Shown: piece by piece, positions 34,591 through 42,018 of the stretch
How the letters are laid out: every line of letters starts with the position of its first letter
Position numbering within the stretch: position 1 is the first letter of the stretch
Assembly (NCBI GenBank): GCA_036172455.1
Contig: JAXKVY010000001.1
Coordinates: 372,001-436,000 of the forward strand
DNA length: 64,000 nt
Reading direction: 5' to 3'
Source of the DNA: Candidatus Izemoplasma sp.
GTDB taxonomy: Bacteria; Bacillota_I; Bacilli_A; Izemoplasmatales; Izemoplasmataceae
Notes under the pieces: model-generated
Told to the model about the DNA's origin: nothing
Database searches by the model: none
The model's input: only the letters and a program-made list of their open reading frames with translations
Program-made: the position numbers and the translations under genes

Positions 34591-34867
34591 CAAAAAAGGT
34601 GAGTATTCAAAAGATGGGATAAATTACGAGCTTATAACAGAAATCGATGGTCAAAACACCTATGATTTATTGGGTCTTATTATAGATAATGAGTGCGAAT
34701 TTGATGAAAATATTGAGGACATTGTAAATCCAGCAGAGAAGATTATTTATACTGAGATTTTAAGTAAATTGAAGGAAGTATTCGCTGAGAAAGCAGAGAT
34801 AATTCTACAGGTGGAAAATGAGTATAAAACTGTGGAAGAAAAATATTCAAAAGAGGAATTTGAATAA
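34568..34867 (+). CDS. Small acidic partner of the TrlF-like protein, frameshifted before its SEC-C tail
   Basis: A 99-residue protein starting at ATG 34568 behind AAAGGAAA, overlapping the end of the TrlF-like gene by 23 bp, so the two are made together. It is acidic and shows no family I recognise ('EIDGQNTYDLLGLIIDNECE'). It ends at TAA 34865-34867, but a SEC-C zinc motif continues directly in the -1 frame (34864-34944). The intact ancestor was probably about 125 residues. An adaptor or regulator of the ATPase is the natural guess. Confidence 0.6.
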   Translation: MKLLRIHNKKGEYSKDGINYELITEIDGQNTYDLLGLIIDNECEFDENIEDIVNPAEKIIYTEILSKLKEVFAEKAEIILQVENEYKTVEEKYSKEEFE

Positions 34868-34944
34868 AGATTTCAAATATTGGTAGAAATGATCCCTGCT
34901 ACTGTGGATCTGGATTAGAATATAAGAAATGCTGTTTAAAATAA
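34864..34944 (+). pseudogene. Out-of-frame SEC-C zinc-binding tail
   Basis: Read in the frame of codons beginning at 34864, the DNA encodes 'GRNDPCYCGSGLEYKKCC' then two residues and a stop: a complete SEC-C motif (Cys-x-Cys ... Cys-Cys). No start codon precedes it in that frame and the upstream gene stops exactly here, so one base has probably been lost or two gained (or the sequence has an error). Confidence 0.75.
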
Positions 34945-35008
34945 ATTAGAACTAAAAATGAAATTGGAAAATTAAAGTATAAATCCATTTAATAAAGAGG
35001 GTAATACA

Positions 35009-35710
35009 ATGTTAGATTATGTAGAAGTTACTGATTGGAGTATCTTTAACAAGCATATTGCTGAAAAAGGTTTTGGTATTGTTAGAGAAGTGGTAGAAAG
35101 TTTAAAAGTAGTAAAAGAGTCTGATTATATAATTAGTGATGAAGTCATTGGGTTTATTAGGTATGACAAATATTTGAGAGAAAAGCTCTACATGTATCTA
35201 TCTGTAACTGAGGAATTTCTTCGAAACGAATTATATAAAAATCTAGAGTACAAAGGATCCAAATTGATAATGTATACAAGCGATTATAAATATCAAGATT
35301 TTAAATTTATACAGAATCCAGATTATGGATACAGCTTCTTTAAAAGGTCTAAAATGCTATTCTCTGTAATACTTGATTTATTTGAACACTTTGCTCCAAA
35401 TATATTACCTGAATTTGATTTTACGATAGACGATATTAAAAATGTTGGGAAGCTAAGAAACATAGTGATGCATCACAGCCTACTAATGATTGATCAGAAT
35501 TCTACAAAAACAACAAAAAAGTCTATTGAAGAAAGAGTTGATTTAATAACTAGGTATCTGACTTCATTGATAAATATAATACCAGTTGAATACAGGAAAG
35601 GATTAATAACAGATATAAATAAGGCTAATTTAGACAATGGAATATATGGATCGAAATCCAAGCATATTTATATAGATCATATTCAGGGGGGATATGATAA
35701 TGGAGTATAA
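35009..35710 (+). CDS. HEPN-domain, Abi-like protein (putative RNase toxin)
   Basis: A 233-residue helical protein resembling Abi_2/AbiF-type abortive-infection proteins ('IGFIRYDKYLREKLYMYL', 'VTEEFLRNELY'). The HEPN ribonuclease signature Arg-x4-His is present in 'KLRNIVMHHSLL' (Arg150, His155). GAGGG precedes the start. It is followed, with an 11-bp overlap, by a nucleotidyltransferase gene: the arrangement of HEPN/MNT toxin-antitoxin pairs. RNA cleavage is inferred from the motif and family; the target is unknown. Confidence 0.7.
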   Translation: MLDYVEVTDWSIFNKHIAEKGFGIVREVVESLKVVKESDYIISDEVIGFIRYDKYLREKLYMYLSVTEEFLRNELYKNLEYKGSKLIMYTSDYKYQDFKFIQNPDYGYSFFKRSKMLFSVILDLFEHFAPNILPEFDFTIDDIKNVGKLRNIVMHHSLLMIDQNSTKTTKKSIEERVDLITRYLTSLINIIPVEYRKGLITDINKANLDNGIYGSKSKHIYIDHIQGGYDNGV

Positions 35711-36302
35711 AAAGAAAAAAGACACAAAAGAGTTTCGCTCGTTGTTCTCAGAAGCATTTAAGTATGTTAATTCTGTAATTGATGATTATAGTTTTTACTT
35801 TAGACTCATTGGAAGTGCAAAAAGGAACTTAATACTTGATAAACCTAATAAAGGATTTGATTTCGATTATCAAATTATATTCTATCAATCATTATTAGGT
35901 GAAGGATCAAATAAGTTAATAGAAATCAAGGATAGATTCAGACATGCGTTCGATGATTTCTTTATAAAAAAAGGATATAAGAATGCTGAGGATTCGAAAT
36001 CTGCAATTACTATCAAAATGCTTGAGGGAGATAAAATTCATCATTCATATGATGTTACATTGATGACTCCAAACAAAGCAGGAAGGCTTTGCATCTTCAA
36101 ATATAAAGACAAGGAGAAGACTGAGATGGGATTAAATGAGATGAAGAAGTCCGCTATGTTCAAGGATAAGTATAAAAAGATCAAAGGTGCTAAAAAGTGG
36201 AACGAGTTAAGAGATGAATATAAAAAAAGACAAGAAGAATGGAATGGTGAAAAGAAATCATTCTCAATATTGATGGAAGTAGTAAATGATATGAAGTTAT
36301 AA
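35700..36302 (+). CDS. Nucleotidyltransferase-fold protein (putative MNT-type antitoxin)
   Basis: A 200-residue protein with the polymerase-beta-like nucleotidyltransferase pattern: 'RLIGSAKRN' (Gly38-Ser39), 'GFDFDYQII' (Asp54-x-Asp56) and a third acid in 'HSYDVTLM' (Asp118). The C-terminal third is very basic. The second ATG (35700) is preferred since GGGGGG lies eight bases before it. The overlap with the HEPN gene suggests a toxin-antitoxin pair in which the transferase modifies and silences the toxin. It could alternatively make a nucleotide signal (CD-NTase-like); no matching effector is seen. Confidence 0.65.
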   Translation: MEYKKKKDTKEFRSLFSEAFKYVNSVIDDYSFYFRLIGSAKRNLILDKPNKGFDFDYQIIFYQSLLGEGSNKLIEIKDRFRHAFDDFFIKKGYKNAEDSKSAITIKMLEGDKIHHSYDVTLMTPNKAGRLCIFKYKDKEKTEMGLNEMKKSAMFKDKYKKIKGAKKWNELRDEYKKRQEEWNGEKKSFSILMEVVNDMKL

Positions 36303-36315
36303 GTAGGTGTAATGT

Positions 36316-37314
36316 ATGTTATATGACAAAATCGAAATTGGTAAAAGAATTAGAAAACTAAGAGTAGAATCAAATCTGACACAAGATGAAGCTGCAAAAT
36401 TGATAGGAGTGTCAAATAAAACTTTAAGTGATTGGGAAAAAGGGAAAACTGACTTCACGATTCAGAGATTGAAAGAAATCTCTGATGGTTTCAACATAGG
36501 CATTAATTATTTAATTCCTTTTGACTATGAAGATTTTGATGTAGATGATGTCTCATTTAAATCAAATAATTTTGGTTTAAAGAAAGTTGGTTTGTTTATA
36601 AGCATAAGTCTATTTTTGACATTCTACTTAAACTTATTTGTGCCATCTTTAGTATTAAACCCTATTATTTTAATTGAGTTTATTCTATTCTTTTGTTATT
36701 TGATATTACAAGTAGTATCGAAACTGACAAGCAAAAAAATTACGAAAAAGTATACAAGAAAAAACAAGTTAGTTTATCAATCTGTGTATACAGAGTTGGA
36801 ATTAAAAAGGCTATATAGAGAGACTGTAGAGCTTCTAATAATATCAATTTTTATAACAATTTTCTCTGCTTTTTGTATTATTGGTTTTTATTTTTCGAGT
36901 GTTACTAGTAGCGCTGAAGATATTAGTATAGTTCTTCTTTTTATAATGATATTTATTTGGGGAATTATATTATTAATATTTTTTATTAAGAATAAGCCAA
37001 TTAAACCCATTTTAGATTATTTCAGAACTAATAAATTAGTAGTGTCTATTATTCTAAACATTTACATTATTTTGATATCTCTATTATTTATGTATGGATT
37101 GATACTGAATGTAGATTCTCAGCTTCAAGTTCCAGAATGGTTTATTGTAACCATATTTACATATCTATTATTTGACATACTATTTCTGTTATTGTCAAAC
37201 TACATGATTCAAAAGTACTTTTATAAACTTGATATAATATCCATAAATCCAATTACAAATCAATTAAAAGTCCTGTATTCGATAGATGAAAAAATTCCGG
37301 AAATACCGGAATAG
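36316..37314 (+). CDS. XRE-family regulator with a polytopic membrane domain
   Basis: A 332-residue protein: an N-terminal helix-turn-helix of the XRE type ('IGKRIRKLRVESNLTQDEAA' then 'IGVSNKTLSDWEKGK', residues 7-42), a linker, and about six to seven hydrophobic helices from residue 80 onward. No enzymatic motif is visible in the membrane part. Membrane-tethered XRE proteins can release or hold an operon repressor in response to envelope signals. It follows the nucleotidyltransferase by 13 bp, so it probably belongs to the same transcript. AGGTG precedes the start. Confidence 0.75.
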   Translation: MLYDKIEIGKRIRKLRVESNLTQDEAAKLIGVSNKTLSDWEKGKTDFTIQRLKEISDGFNIGINYLIPFDYEDFDVDDVSFKSNNFGLKKVGLFISISLFLTFYLNLFVPSLVLNPIILIEFILFFCYLILQVVSKLTSKKITKKYTRKNKLVYQSVYTELELKRLYRETVELLIISIFITIFSAFCIIGFYFSSVTSSAEDISIVLLFIMIFIWGIILLIFFIKNKPIKPILDYFRTNKLVVSIILNIYIILISLLFMYGLILNVDSQLQVPEWFIVTIFTYLLFDILFLLLSNYMIQKYFYKLDIISINPITNQLKVLYSIDEKIPEIPE

Positions 37315-37374
37315 CTAATTATGTGTTGTTATCATCTTCTTAAAGGTGTAGTCTAACCTTGAGGAGGTGATTAT

Positions 37375-37539
37375 ATGAAGAAACTGATTCTAGCCTTGTT
37401 TGTAGTGACAATAATTATTCTAATGTTAAACTTCATGACAATTAATCAAATCGCAGTAAGTGCATTTACAGTATATTTTTGGATAGTAGAGAAACTACTT
37501 ATAGTGCTTTTTGAGATTTTCAACTTTGTATTAGGTTGA
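37375..37539 (+). CDS. 54-residue hydrophobic membrane protein
   Basis: A short gene with a very strong site: GAGGAGGTG five bases before ATG 37375, ending in TGA 37537-37539. The product begins 'MKKLILALFVVTIIILMLNF' and has two hydrophobic stretches separated by 'MTINQIAVSAF', then 'WIVEKLLIVLFEIFNFVLG'. I recognise no family. It is 60 bp downstream of the XRE membrane regulator and just before the IS element. Candidate roles are a small membrane toxin, a signalling peptide or a partner of the regulator. Confidence 0.6.
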   Translation: MKKLILALFVVTIIILMLNFMTINQIAVSAFTVYFWIVEKLLIVLFEIFNFVLG

Positions 37540-37585
37540 TCATATTTGCATATCAATAGTTGCAATTATTTATGATACGGCTCTG

Positions 37586-37639
37586 AACTGCACCCAAAAA
37601 CTTGGACATAGGAAACTATGAAAAAGAAAGGGTGCAGTT
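37586..37639 (+). promoter_or_regulatory. Inverted repeat over the IS orfA start region
   Basis: AACTGCACCC (37586-37595) pairs perfectly with GGGTGCAGTT (37630-37639). The hairpin encloses the first possible orfA start (37618) and its AGGA site and ends six bases before the second (37645). In several IS elements such a structure blocks transposase translation from read-through transcripts. Confidence 0.55.
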
Positions 37640-38108
37640 TTTATATGGCAAAATATTCAATAGAGTTTAAGAAGGAAGTCGTTGAGAATTACAAGAAAAA
37701 TGGTGCAGCAGAAACTATTCGTGTTTATAATGTAAGTAAGAGATCCGTGTATTATTGGACCAGTAAATACGAGAGTGGTGATTTGATGCGTAAAAAGAAT
37801 GAGACATATTCAGGAGAAAAAAACTAGAGATTATCAAGTATTATCAAGAACACGGAGCGTTTGAAACAGAGAGAAAGTATGACCTATCAGCAAGTTCCTT
37901 TTACAAATGGGAAAGGACCTTATTGGAATATGGATTTGAAGCATTAAATGAAGATGGTCGTGGAAGACCAAAAGGTCTTAAGAAAGACGTTAACAAGAAT
38001 AAGGATTTATTAGCTGAGAACCAACGACTAAGACTTGAGAATATGTATTTAAAAAAGCTGAAAGCCTTAGTCGAGAAAAGGGAAGAGCAAGAAAACAAGA
38101 ACAAGTAA
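37618..38108 (+). pseudogene. IS3-family OrfA (helix-turn-helix protein), frame broken at an A7 run
   Basis: The first part (starting 'MAKYSIEFKKEVVENYKKNG') stops at TAG 37825-37827 right after A7. A -1 shift at the A7 run restores a continuous frame through a second helix-turn-helix ('YDLSASSFYKWERTLLEYGF') to the usual leucine-zipper end ('NQRLRLENMYLKKLKALVEK'), stopping at 38108. So either one A was lost, or the A7 run is a slippery site. In the normal family the first frameshift lies at the orfA/orfB junction, not here. Confidence 0.75.
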
Positions 38109-38173
38109 AAGTCATTCTCGATATCAAGGCGAATACAAACTATACACTAAAAGAAATACTCAAAACAGCAGGC

Positions 38174-38959
38174 ATGAAGAAATCAACATTTTATGAAGTA
38201 AAGAGTAAACTAAACGATCCAGATAAAGATGAAAAAATAAAAGAGAAAATCATCATCTTAGTCGCAAAACACCACCAAAATTATGGGTATCGAAAGATTA
38301 CAGGAAGACTACGTAAAGTATACGGATTAATCGTAAACCATAAGAAAGTATATCGAATCATGAAAGAATTAGATCTTTTAGCAGTAGTTAGACGAAAAAA
38401 ATATAAATCGTATAAAGGAACAGTAGGTAAAGTAGCTAAAAACGTACTGAAAAGAAACTTTACAGCGAAAGCACCAAATCGCAAATGGGTAACAGATATA
38501 ACGGAATTTAAAGTGTGTGGAAGAAAGGTGTATCTATCACCAATCATGGATCTTTATGATAGAAGCATCATAAGCTTTACTTATGGCTTTTCACCTAAAG
38601 TTCAACTAGTAATGGACATGATTGAGAAAGCAACTCCACACAAAAAATATAGACGTCTTATAGTCCACTCAGACCAAGGATTCCAATATCAAAATAAAAG
38701 ATTTCAAAAACATCTAAACAAAAAAAGAATCAAGCAAAGCATGTCTAGAAAAGGTAATTGTCTAGATAACGCAGTGATTGAATACTTCTTTGGAGTTCTA
38801 AAAACAGAATACTTCTACAGACAGAAGTTCAAAACAATAGAGGACTTCATTAAAGGTTTAAAAGAATACATAGAATACTACAACAATGAAAGAGTTATAA
38901 CAAAACTAAAAGGAATGACTCCTATTGAATTCAGAAATCATTCCCTGTGTTTAAATTAA
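38174..38959 (+). CDS. IS3-family transposase OrfB
   Basis: A 261-residue integrase-core protein with HTH_21 ('HHQNYGYRKITGRLRKVYG') and rve domains. The DDE residues lie in 'KWVTDITEF', 'IVHSDQGFQYQN' and 'NAVIEYFFGVLKTE'. The open frame extends upstream of ATG 38174 into orfA; a -1 shift at the AAAAGG near 38073 would make the OrfAB fusion, the active transposase of this family. OrfB itself is undamaged. Confidence 0.92.
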   Translation: MKKSTFYEVKSKLNDPDKDEKIKEKIIILVAKHHQNYGYRKITGRLRKVYGLIVNHKKVYRIMKELDLLAVVRRKKYKSYKGTVGKVAKNVLKRNFTAKAPNRKWVTDITEFKVCGRKVYLSPIMDLYDRSIISFTYGFSPKVQLVMDMIEKATPHKKYRRLIVHSDQGFQYQNKRFQKHLNKKRIKQSMSRKGNCLDNAVIEYFFGVLKTEYFYRQKFKTIEDFIKGLKEYIEYYNNERVITKLKGMTPIEFRNHSLCLN

Positions 38960-39010
38960 TTATTAGTACCTAGTCCAACTTTAGGGGTTCAGTACATAAA
39001 ATCGTCTTTT

Positions 39011-39565
39011 TTATTTCGCTTTTCCTGCTAAACTGCAATCTTCATCACTCAGTTTCTTCCCTTGAATAATCCGTGCTGGCATGCCTACGGCTGTTGAATA
39101 TGGTGGTACATCTTTCAAAACAACTGAGTTCGCACCAATCTTAGCCCCCATACCCACTCGGATATTGCCAAGAATCTTAGCTCCTGCAGCAATCATAACA
39201 TCATCACAAATTGATGGATGTCGTTTATGCTCAGAATCATTTCCGGTTCCACCTAAAGTGACTTGATGATAAATAAGAACGTTTGAACCAATCTCGGTAG
39301 TTTCACCGATCACCACACCACTACCATGATCAATAATAAAGTTCTTACCAATCTTCGCAGCGGGATGAATCTCTACACCGGTTAAAAAGCGTGCGATATT
39401 ACTTAGTATTCTTGCGATTAATTTAAGTTTTATGATCCACAGTAAATGTGCAATACGGTAAAACCACACAGCATGAAGTCCCGAATGAGATAATAAAATT
39501 TCCAATGTATGTCTTGCGGCTGGATCTTTCCGTTTTAATGTCTTAATATCACTAATCATTCCCAT
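39011..39565 (-). CDS. cysE: Serine O-acetyltransferase
   Basis: CysE acetylates serine with acetyl-CoA to O-acetylserine for cysteine synthesis. The 184 residues contain an N-terminal helical part ('[20 protein letters not shown]') and a left-handed beta-helix of hexapeptide repeats with the catalytic region '[15 protein letters not shown]' and '[16 protein letters not shown]'. It is the short EpsC-like form common in Bacillota. ATG 39563-39565 has GGTGA upstream. The IS element lies about 20 bp after the stop and may have removed the original terminator. Confidence 0.94.
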   Translation of the reverse strand: MGMISDIKTLKRKDPAARHTLEILLSHSGLHAVWFYRIAHLLWIIKLKLIARILSNIARFLTGVEIHPAAKIGKNFIIDHGSGVVIGETTEIGSNVLIYHQVTLGGTGNDSEHKRHPSICDDVMIAAGAKILGNIRVGMGAKIGANSVVLKDVPPYSTAVGMPARIIQGKKLSDEDCSLAGKAK

Positions 39566-39621
39566 ATATATCACCATAATTCATTTTTATTTTCGTTTTA
39601 TATGCCATTTTAATATATAAT

Positions 39622-39664
39622 AGAAAAACCGTTACAGCAACTGTTATGCTAGTGTAACGGTTTT
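39622..39664 (-). terminator. Terminator after the 197-residue hypothetical gene
   Basis: Twelve-bp stem AAAACCGTTACA/TGTAACGGTTTT (39625-39636 with 39653-39664), then T-rich sequence on the minus strand. Confidence 0.88.
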
Positions 39665-39670
39665 CACTCT

Positions 39671-40264
39671 TTATACATCTTCACCAAGTATGACTTCATC
39701 ATCTTCATACAAGAAAATACCTAAATTTTCGGCAATTTCTACATAAATGTCAATGATATTCACATACTCGTAATCAATTTTGTCAAAAACACTTTGTAGT
39801 TTTGAATTTAATAAGTCCTTGATATACAAGAAATCTTTTCTTCGTTCCATAATCATATTTTCAATGGTTGTTTCGACATAATCTAACTCATCCATATTGG
39901 GATCATATCCGTGAGATTCGAGATCCTCCTTTAAATCTGCTAGATAGATTAGGTAGTAAACCATTTCTGTGTAGTCATTAAAATCATCACAATTGGATTT
40001 AAATAAGGTTTCAAAATAGATTCTAATTACATTAAATCGTCTGTCTAAATAATTGAACCCTATTTCAAAAATGTGTTCTAAATCCTCATCAAGACCTTCT
40101 TCTGAGCAAACACTATCATAAATATGATTAATAACAGCATATACTGGTTCAAGGCGTTCATATATTAGGCTATCGTTATCCTTAAACTGTTTCAAGATAT
40201 CGTGATTCTCTAACTTCCAAGACGCATAATCACGGTAAATTAATTTATTATCCAAAGGCAACAT
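39671..40264 (-). CDS. Hypothetical acidic helical protein
   Basis: A 197-residue soluble protein, rich in Asp/Glu, Tyr and Ile and apparently all-helical ('IFEIGFNYLDRRFNVIRIYF', 'KDFLYIKDLLNSKLQSVFDK'). I recognise no family and no catalytic motif. The only early ATG (40262-40264) is inside the ZIP transporter gene, overlapping it by 17 bp without a good ribosome site, so translation is probably coupled. It is the last gene of the fba-ZIP operon. Confidence 0.75.
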   Translation of the reverse strand: MLPLDNKLIYRDYASWKLENHDILKQFKDNDSLIYERLEPVYAVINHIYDSVCSEEGLDEDLEHIFEIGFNYLDRRFNVIRIYFETLFKSNCDDFNDYTEMVYYLIYLADLKEDLESHGYDPNMDELDYVETTIENMIMERRKDFLYIKDLLNSKLQSVFDKIDYEYVNIIDIYVEIAENLGIFLYEDDEVILGEDV

Positions 40265-41066
40265 CCAATGTCATCATTACAGCAAATCCGATCATTGCTC
40301 CAATGGTGGCTATTTTTGTATTTTTCATCATTTGGCTTTCAGGGATTAATTCTTCAATGACGACATAAATCATTGCCCCTGCAGCAAAACTTAATGAAAA
40401 AGGTAATAATGTACGCATTGTGATAGCCAGCAATGCACCTAAAACCCCAGCAATAGGCTCTACCATACCACTAAATTGTCCGATAAAGAATGCCTTGCGT
40501 CGAGACATCCCTTCTCGTCTTAATGGAATGCTAACTGCGGCCCCTTCAGGAAAGTTCTGTAAACCAATACCTAATGCTAATGCAATGGCTCCACCGATTG
40601 CTACACTTGCGGCAGCACTTCCACCAGCAATTGTAGATGCATAACCAAAGGCAACGCCAACAGCTAACCCTTCAGGTATATTATGTAAGGTAATCGCTAA
40701 TACAAGCAAAATACTGCGTTGCCATTTTGAAGGTAACCCCTCTTGATGTGACGACATAACGTGCACATGAGGTAAATAACGATCTACCAATAATAGAAAT
40801 ACGCCTCCCGAAAGAAATCCAAAACTTGCTTGAAGCCATGGAATTTGATTTAACTCTTCAGCCAATTGAATCCCTGGATTAAGCAAACTCCAAAAAGATG
40901 CGGCAATCATCACACCCGCACTAAATCCTAACATACCGTTAAATACTTTTTGGGAGACATTTTTAAAGGGGAAGACTAATGATGCTCCGAGCGCTGTTAC
41001 AAAATAAGTAAATAGGGTTCCAAGTAAGGCAGCCCAAACTGGGTTTTGATAGATCCAATCAAACAT
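40248..41066 (-). CDS. ZIP-family divalent metal transporter
   Basis: A 272-residue, eight-helix importer of the GufA/ZupT branch, moving Zn2+, Fe2+ or Mn2+ into the cytosol. The metal-binding motif in helix IV is 'HNIPEGLAVGVAFG' and in helix V 'QNFPEGAAVSIPL', both canonical; a His-containing loop 'LPHVHVMSSHQEG' precedes them. The start directly follows the fba stop (no gap), so it shares the fba promoter. Confidence 0.92.
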   Translation of the reverse strand: MFDWIYQNPVWAALLGTLFTYFVTALGASLVFPFKNVSQKVFNGMLGFSAGVMIAASFWSLLNPGIQLAEELNQIPWLQASFGFLSGGVFLLLVDRYLPHVHVMSSHQEGLPSKWQRSILLVLAITLHNIPEGLAVGVAFGYASTIAGGSAAASVAIGGAIALALGIGLQNFPEGAAVSIPLRREGMSRRKAFFIGQFSGMVEPIAGVLGALLAITMRTLLPFSLSFAAGAMIYVVIEELIPESQMMKNTKIATIGAMIGFAVMMTLDVAFG

Positions 41067-41933
41067 TTAGGCTTTGTTACTTGACCCAAATAAAGCCATT
41101 TTTTCTTTAACCCCTGAAATGATTCTATCATATCCAGGTTTTAATAATTTTCTAGGGTCAAATCCTTTACCTACTTTATCTTTTCCAGCTTCTATATACT
41201 TACGTGTTGCTTCAGCAAACACTAACTGTAATTCTGTATTCACATTAATCTTTGATACACCTAATGAAATGGCTTCTTTAATCATGTCATTTGGAATCCC
41301 TGATCCGCCATGTAATACAAGCGGCATCTGACCAGTAATATCTTGAATTTCTTTTAATACATCAAAACGTAATCCTTGCCAGTTGTCTGGGTATTTTCCA
41401 TGAATATTACCAATACCAGCTGCTAACATAGTAACACCTAAATCAGCAATTTGTTTACATTCTTGCGGGTCAGCAACTTCACCACTACCAACGACACCAT
41501 CTTCTTCTCCACCGATTGCACCAACTTCTGCTTCAACGCTAATACCACGTTCATTCGCGTATTCAACAATCTCTTTTGTTTTGGCTAAATTTTCATCAAT
41601 TGGATAGTGAGAACCATCAAACATTACACTACTAAATCCAGCTTCAATACACGCTTTAGCACCTTCAAATGATCCATGATCAAGATGTAAAGCAACGGGC
41701 ACAGTAATGTCAAGATTTTTCAACATACCTTCTACCATACCAACAACAGTATCAAATCCTGTCATATAACGTGCTGCCCCTTCTGAAACACCTAAAATAA
41801 CTGGTGATTTCGCTTCCTGAGCAGCTGTTAATATTGCTTTTGTCCATTCTAAATTATTAATATTAAACTGGCCAACTGCATAGCCTTCTTTACGTGCTGT
41901 TTCTAACATATCTTTTGCAGATACAAGTCGCAT
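41067..41933 (-). CDS. fba: Class II fructose-1,6-bisphosphate aldolase
   Basis: Zn-dependent glycolytic aldolase, 288 residues. 'VSAKDMLETARKEGYAVGQF' opens the TIM barrel, 'ALHLDHGS' supplies the catalytic Asp and Zn-binding His, 'EAEVGAIGGEEDGV' and 'VLHGGSGIP' supply the remaining ligands and phosphate loop. It is preceded by AGGAGG and a near-consensus promoter and followed without a gap by the ZIP gene. Confidence 0.96.
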   Translation of the reverse strand: MRLVSAKDMLETARKEGYAVGQFNINNLEWTKAILTAAQEAKSPVILGVSEGAARYMTGFDTVVGMVEGMLKNLDITVPVALHLDHGSFEGAKACIEAGFSSVMFDGSHYPIDENLAKTKEIVEYANERGISVEAEVGAIGGEEDGVVGSGEVADPQECKQIADLGVTMLAAGIGNIHGKYPDNWQGLRFDVLKEIQDITGQMPLVLHGGSGIPNDMIKEAISLGVSKINVNTELQLVFAEATRKYIEAGKDKVGKGFDPRKLLKPGYDRIISGVKEKMALFGSSNKA

Positions 41934-41967
41934 AATTCGTTCCTCCTAATATTTTATCTTCGACTAA

Positions 41968-41996
41968 ATTATACCTTATCTACTTAATAATGTAAA
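41968..41996 (-). promoter_or_regulatory. Promoter of the fba-ZIP operon
   Basis: Minus strand TTTACA (41991-41996), 17 bases, TATAAT (41968-41973). Confidence 0.88.
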
Positions 41997-42018
41997 CTAA
42001 GACGGTATTTAAAAGCCA

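Larger units (their letters stand above)
37584..38991 (+). mobile_element. IS3-family (IS150-like) insertion sequence
   Basis: About 1.4 kb bounded by imperfect inverted repeats starting TGAAC at the left (37584) and its complement GTTCA at the right (ending 38991); both ends share a TTGGAC core. It carries a frameshifted orfA and an intact orfB with DDE residues. The flanking bases (CTC left, GTA right) do not match, so no target duplication is seen. The insertion lies just downstream of cysE at the island's right edge. Confidence 0.88.

Noticed and set aside
35700-36302. CBASS cyclic-nucleotide synthase
   Set aside because: The nucleotidyltransferase motif is compatible, but no matching effector, sensor or E1/E2-like gene is nearby and the HEPN overlap points to a toxin-antitoxin pair.
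37581-38994. Target-site duplication of the IS element
   Set aside because: The bases flanking the two inverted repeats (CTC and GTA) differ, so no duplication can be claimed.
32100-39005. Island attachment site formed by the tRNA-Val 3' end
   Set aside because: Only CAGTAC is shared between the tRNA 3' end and the right edge near 38990; no real direct repeat and no integrase gene are present.
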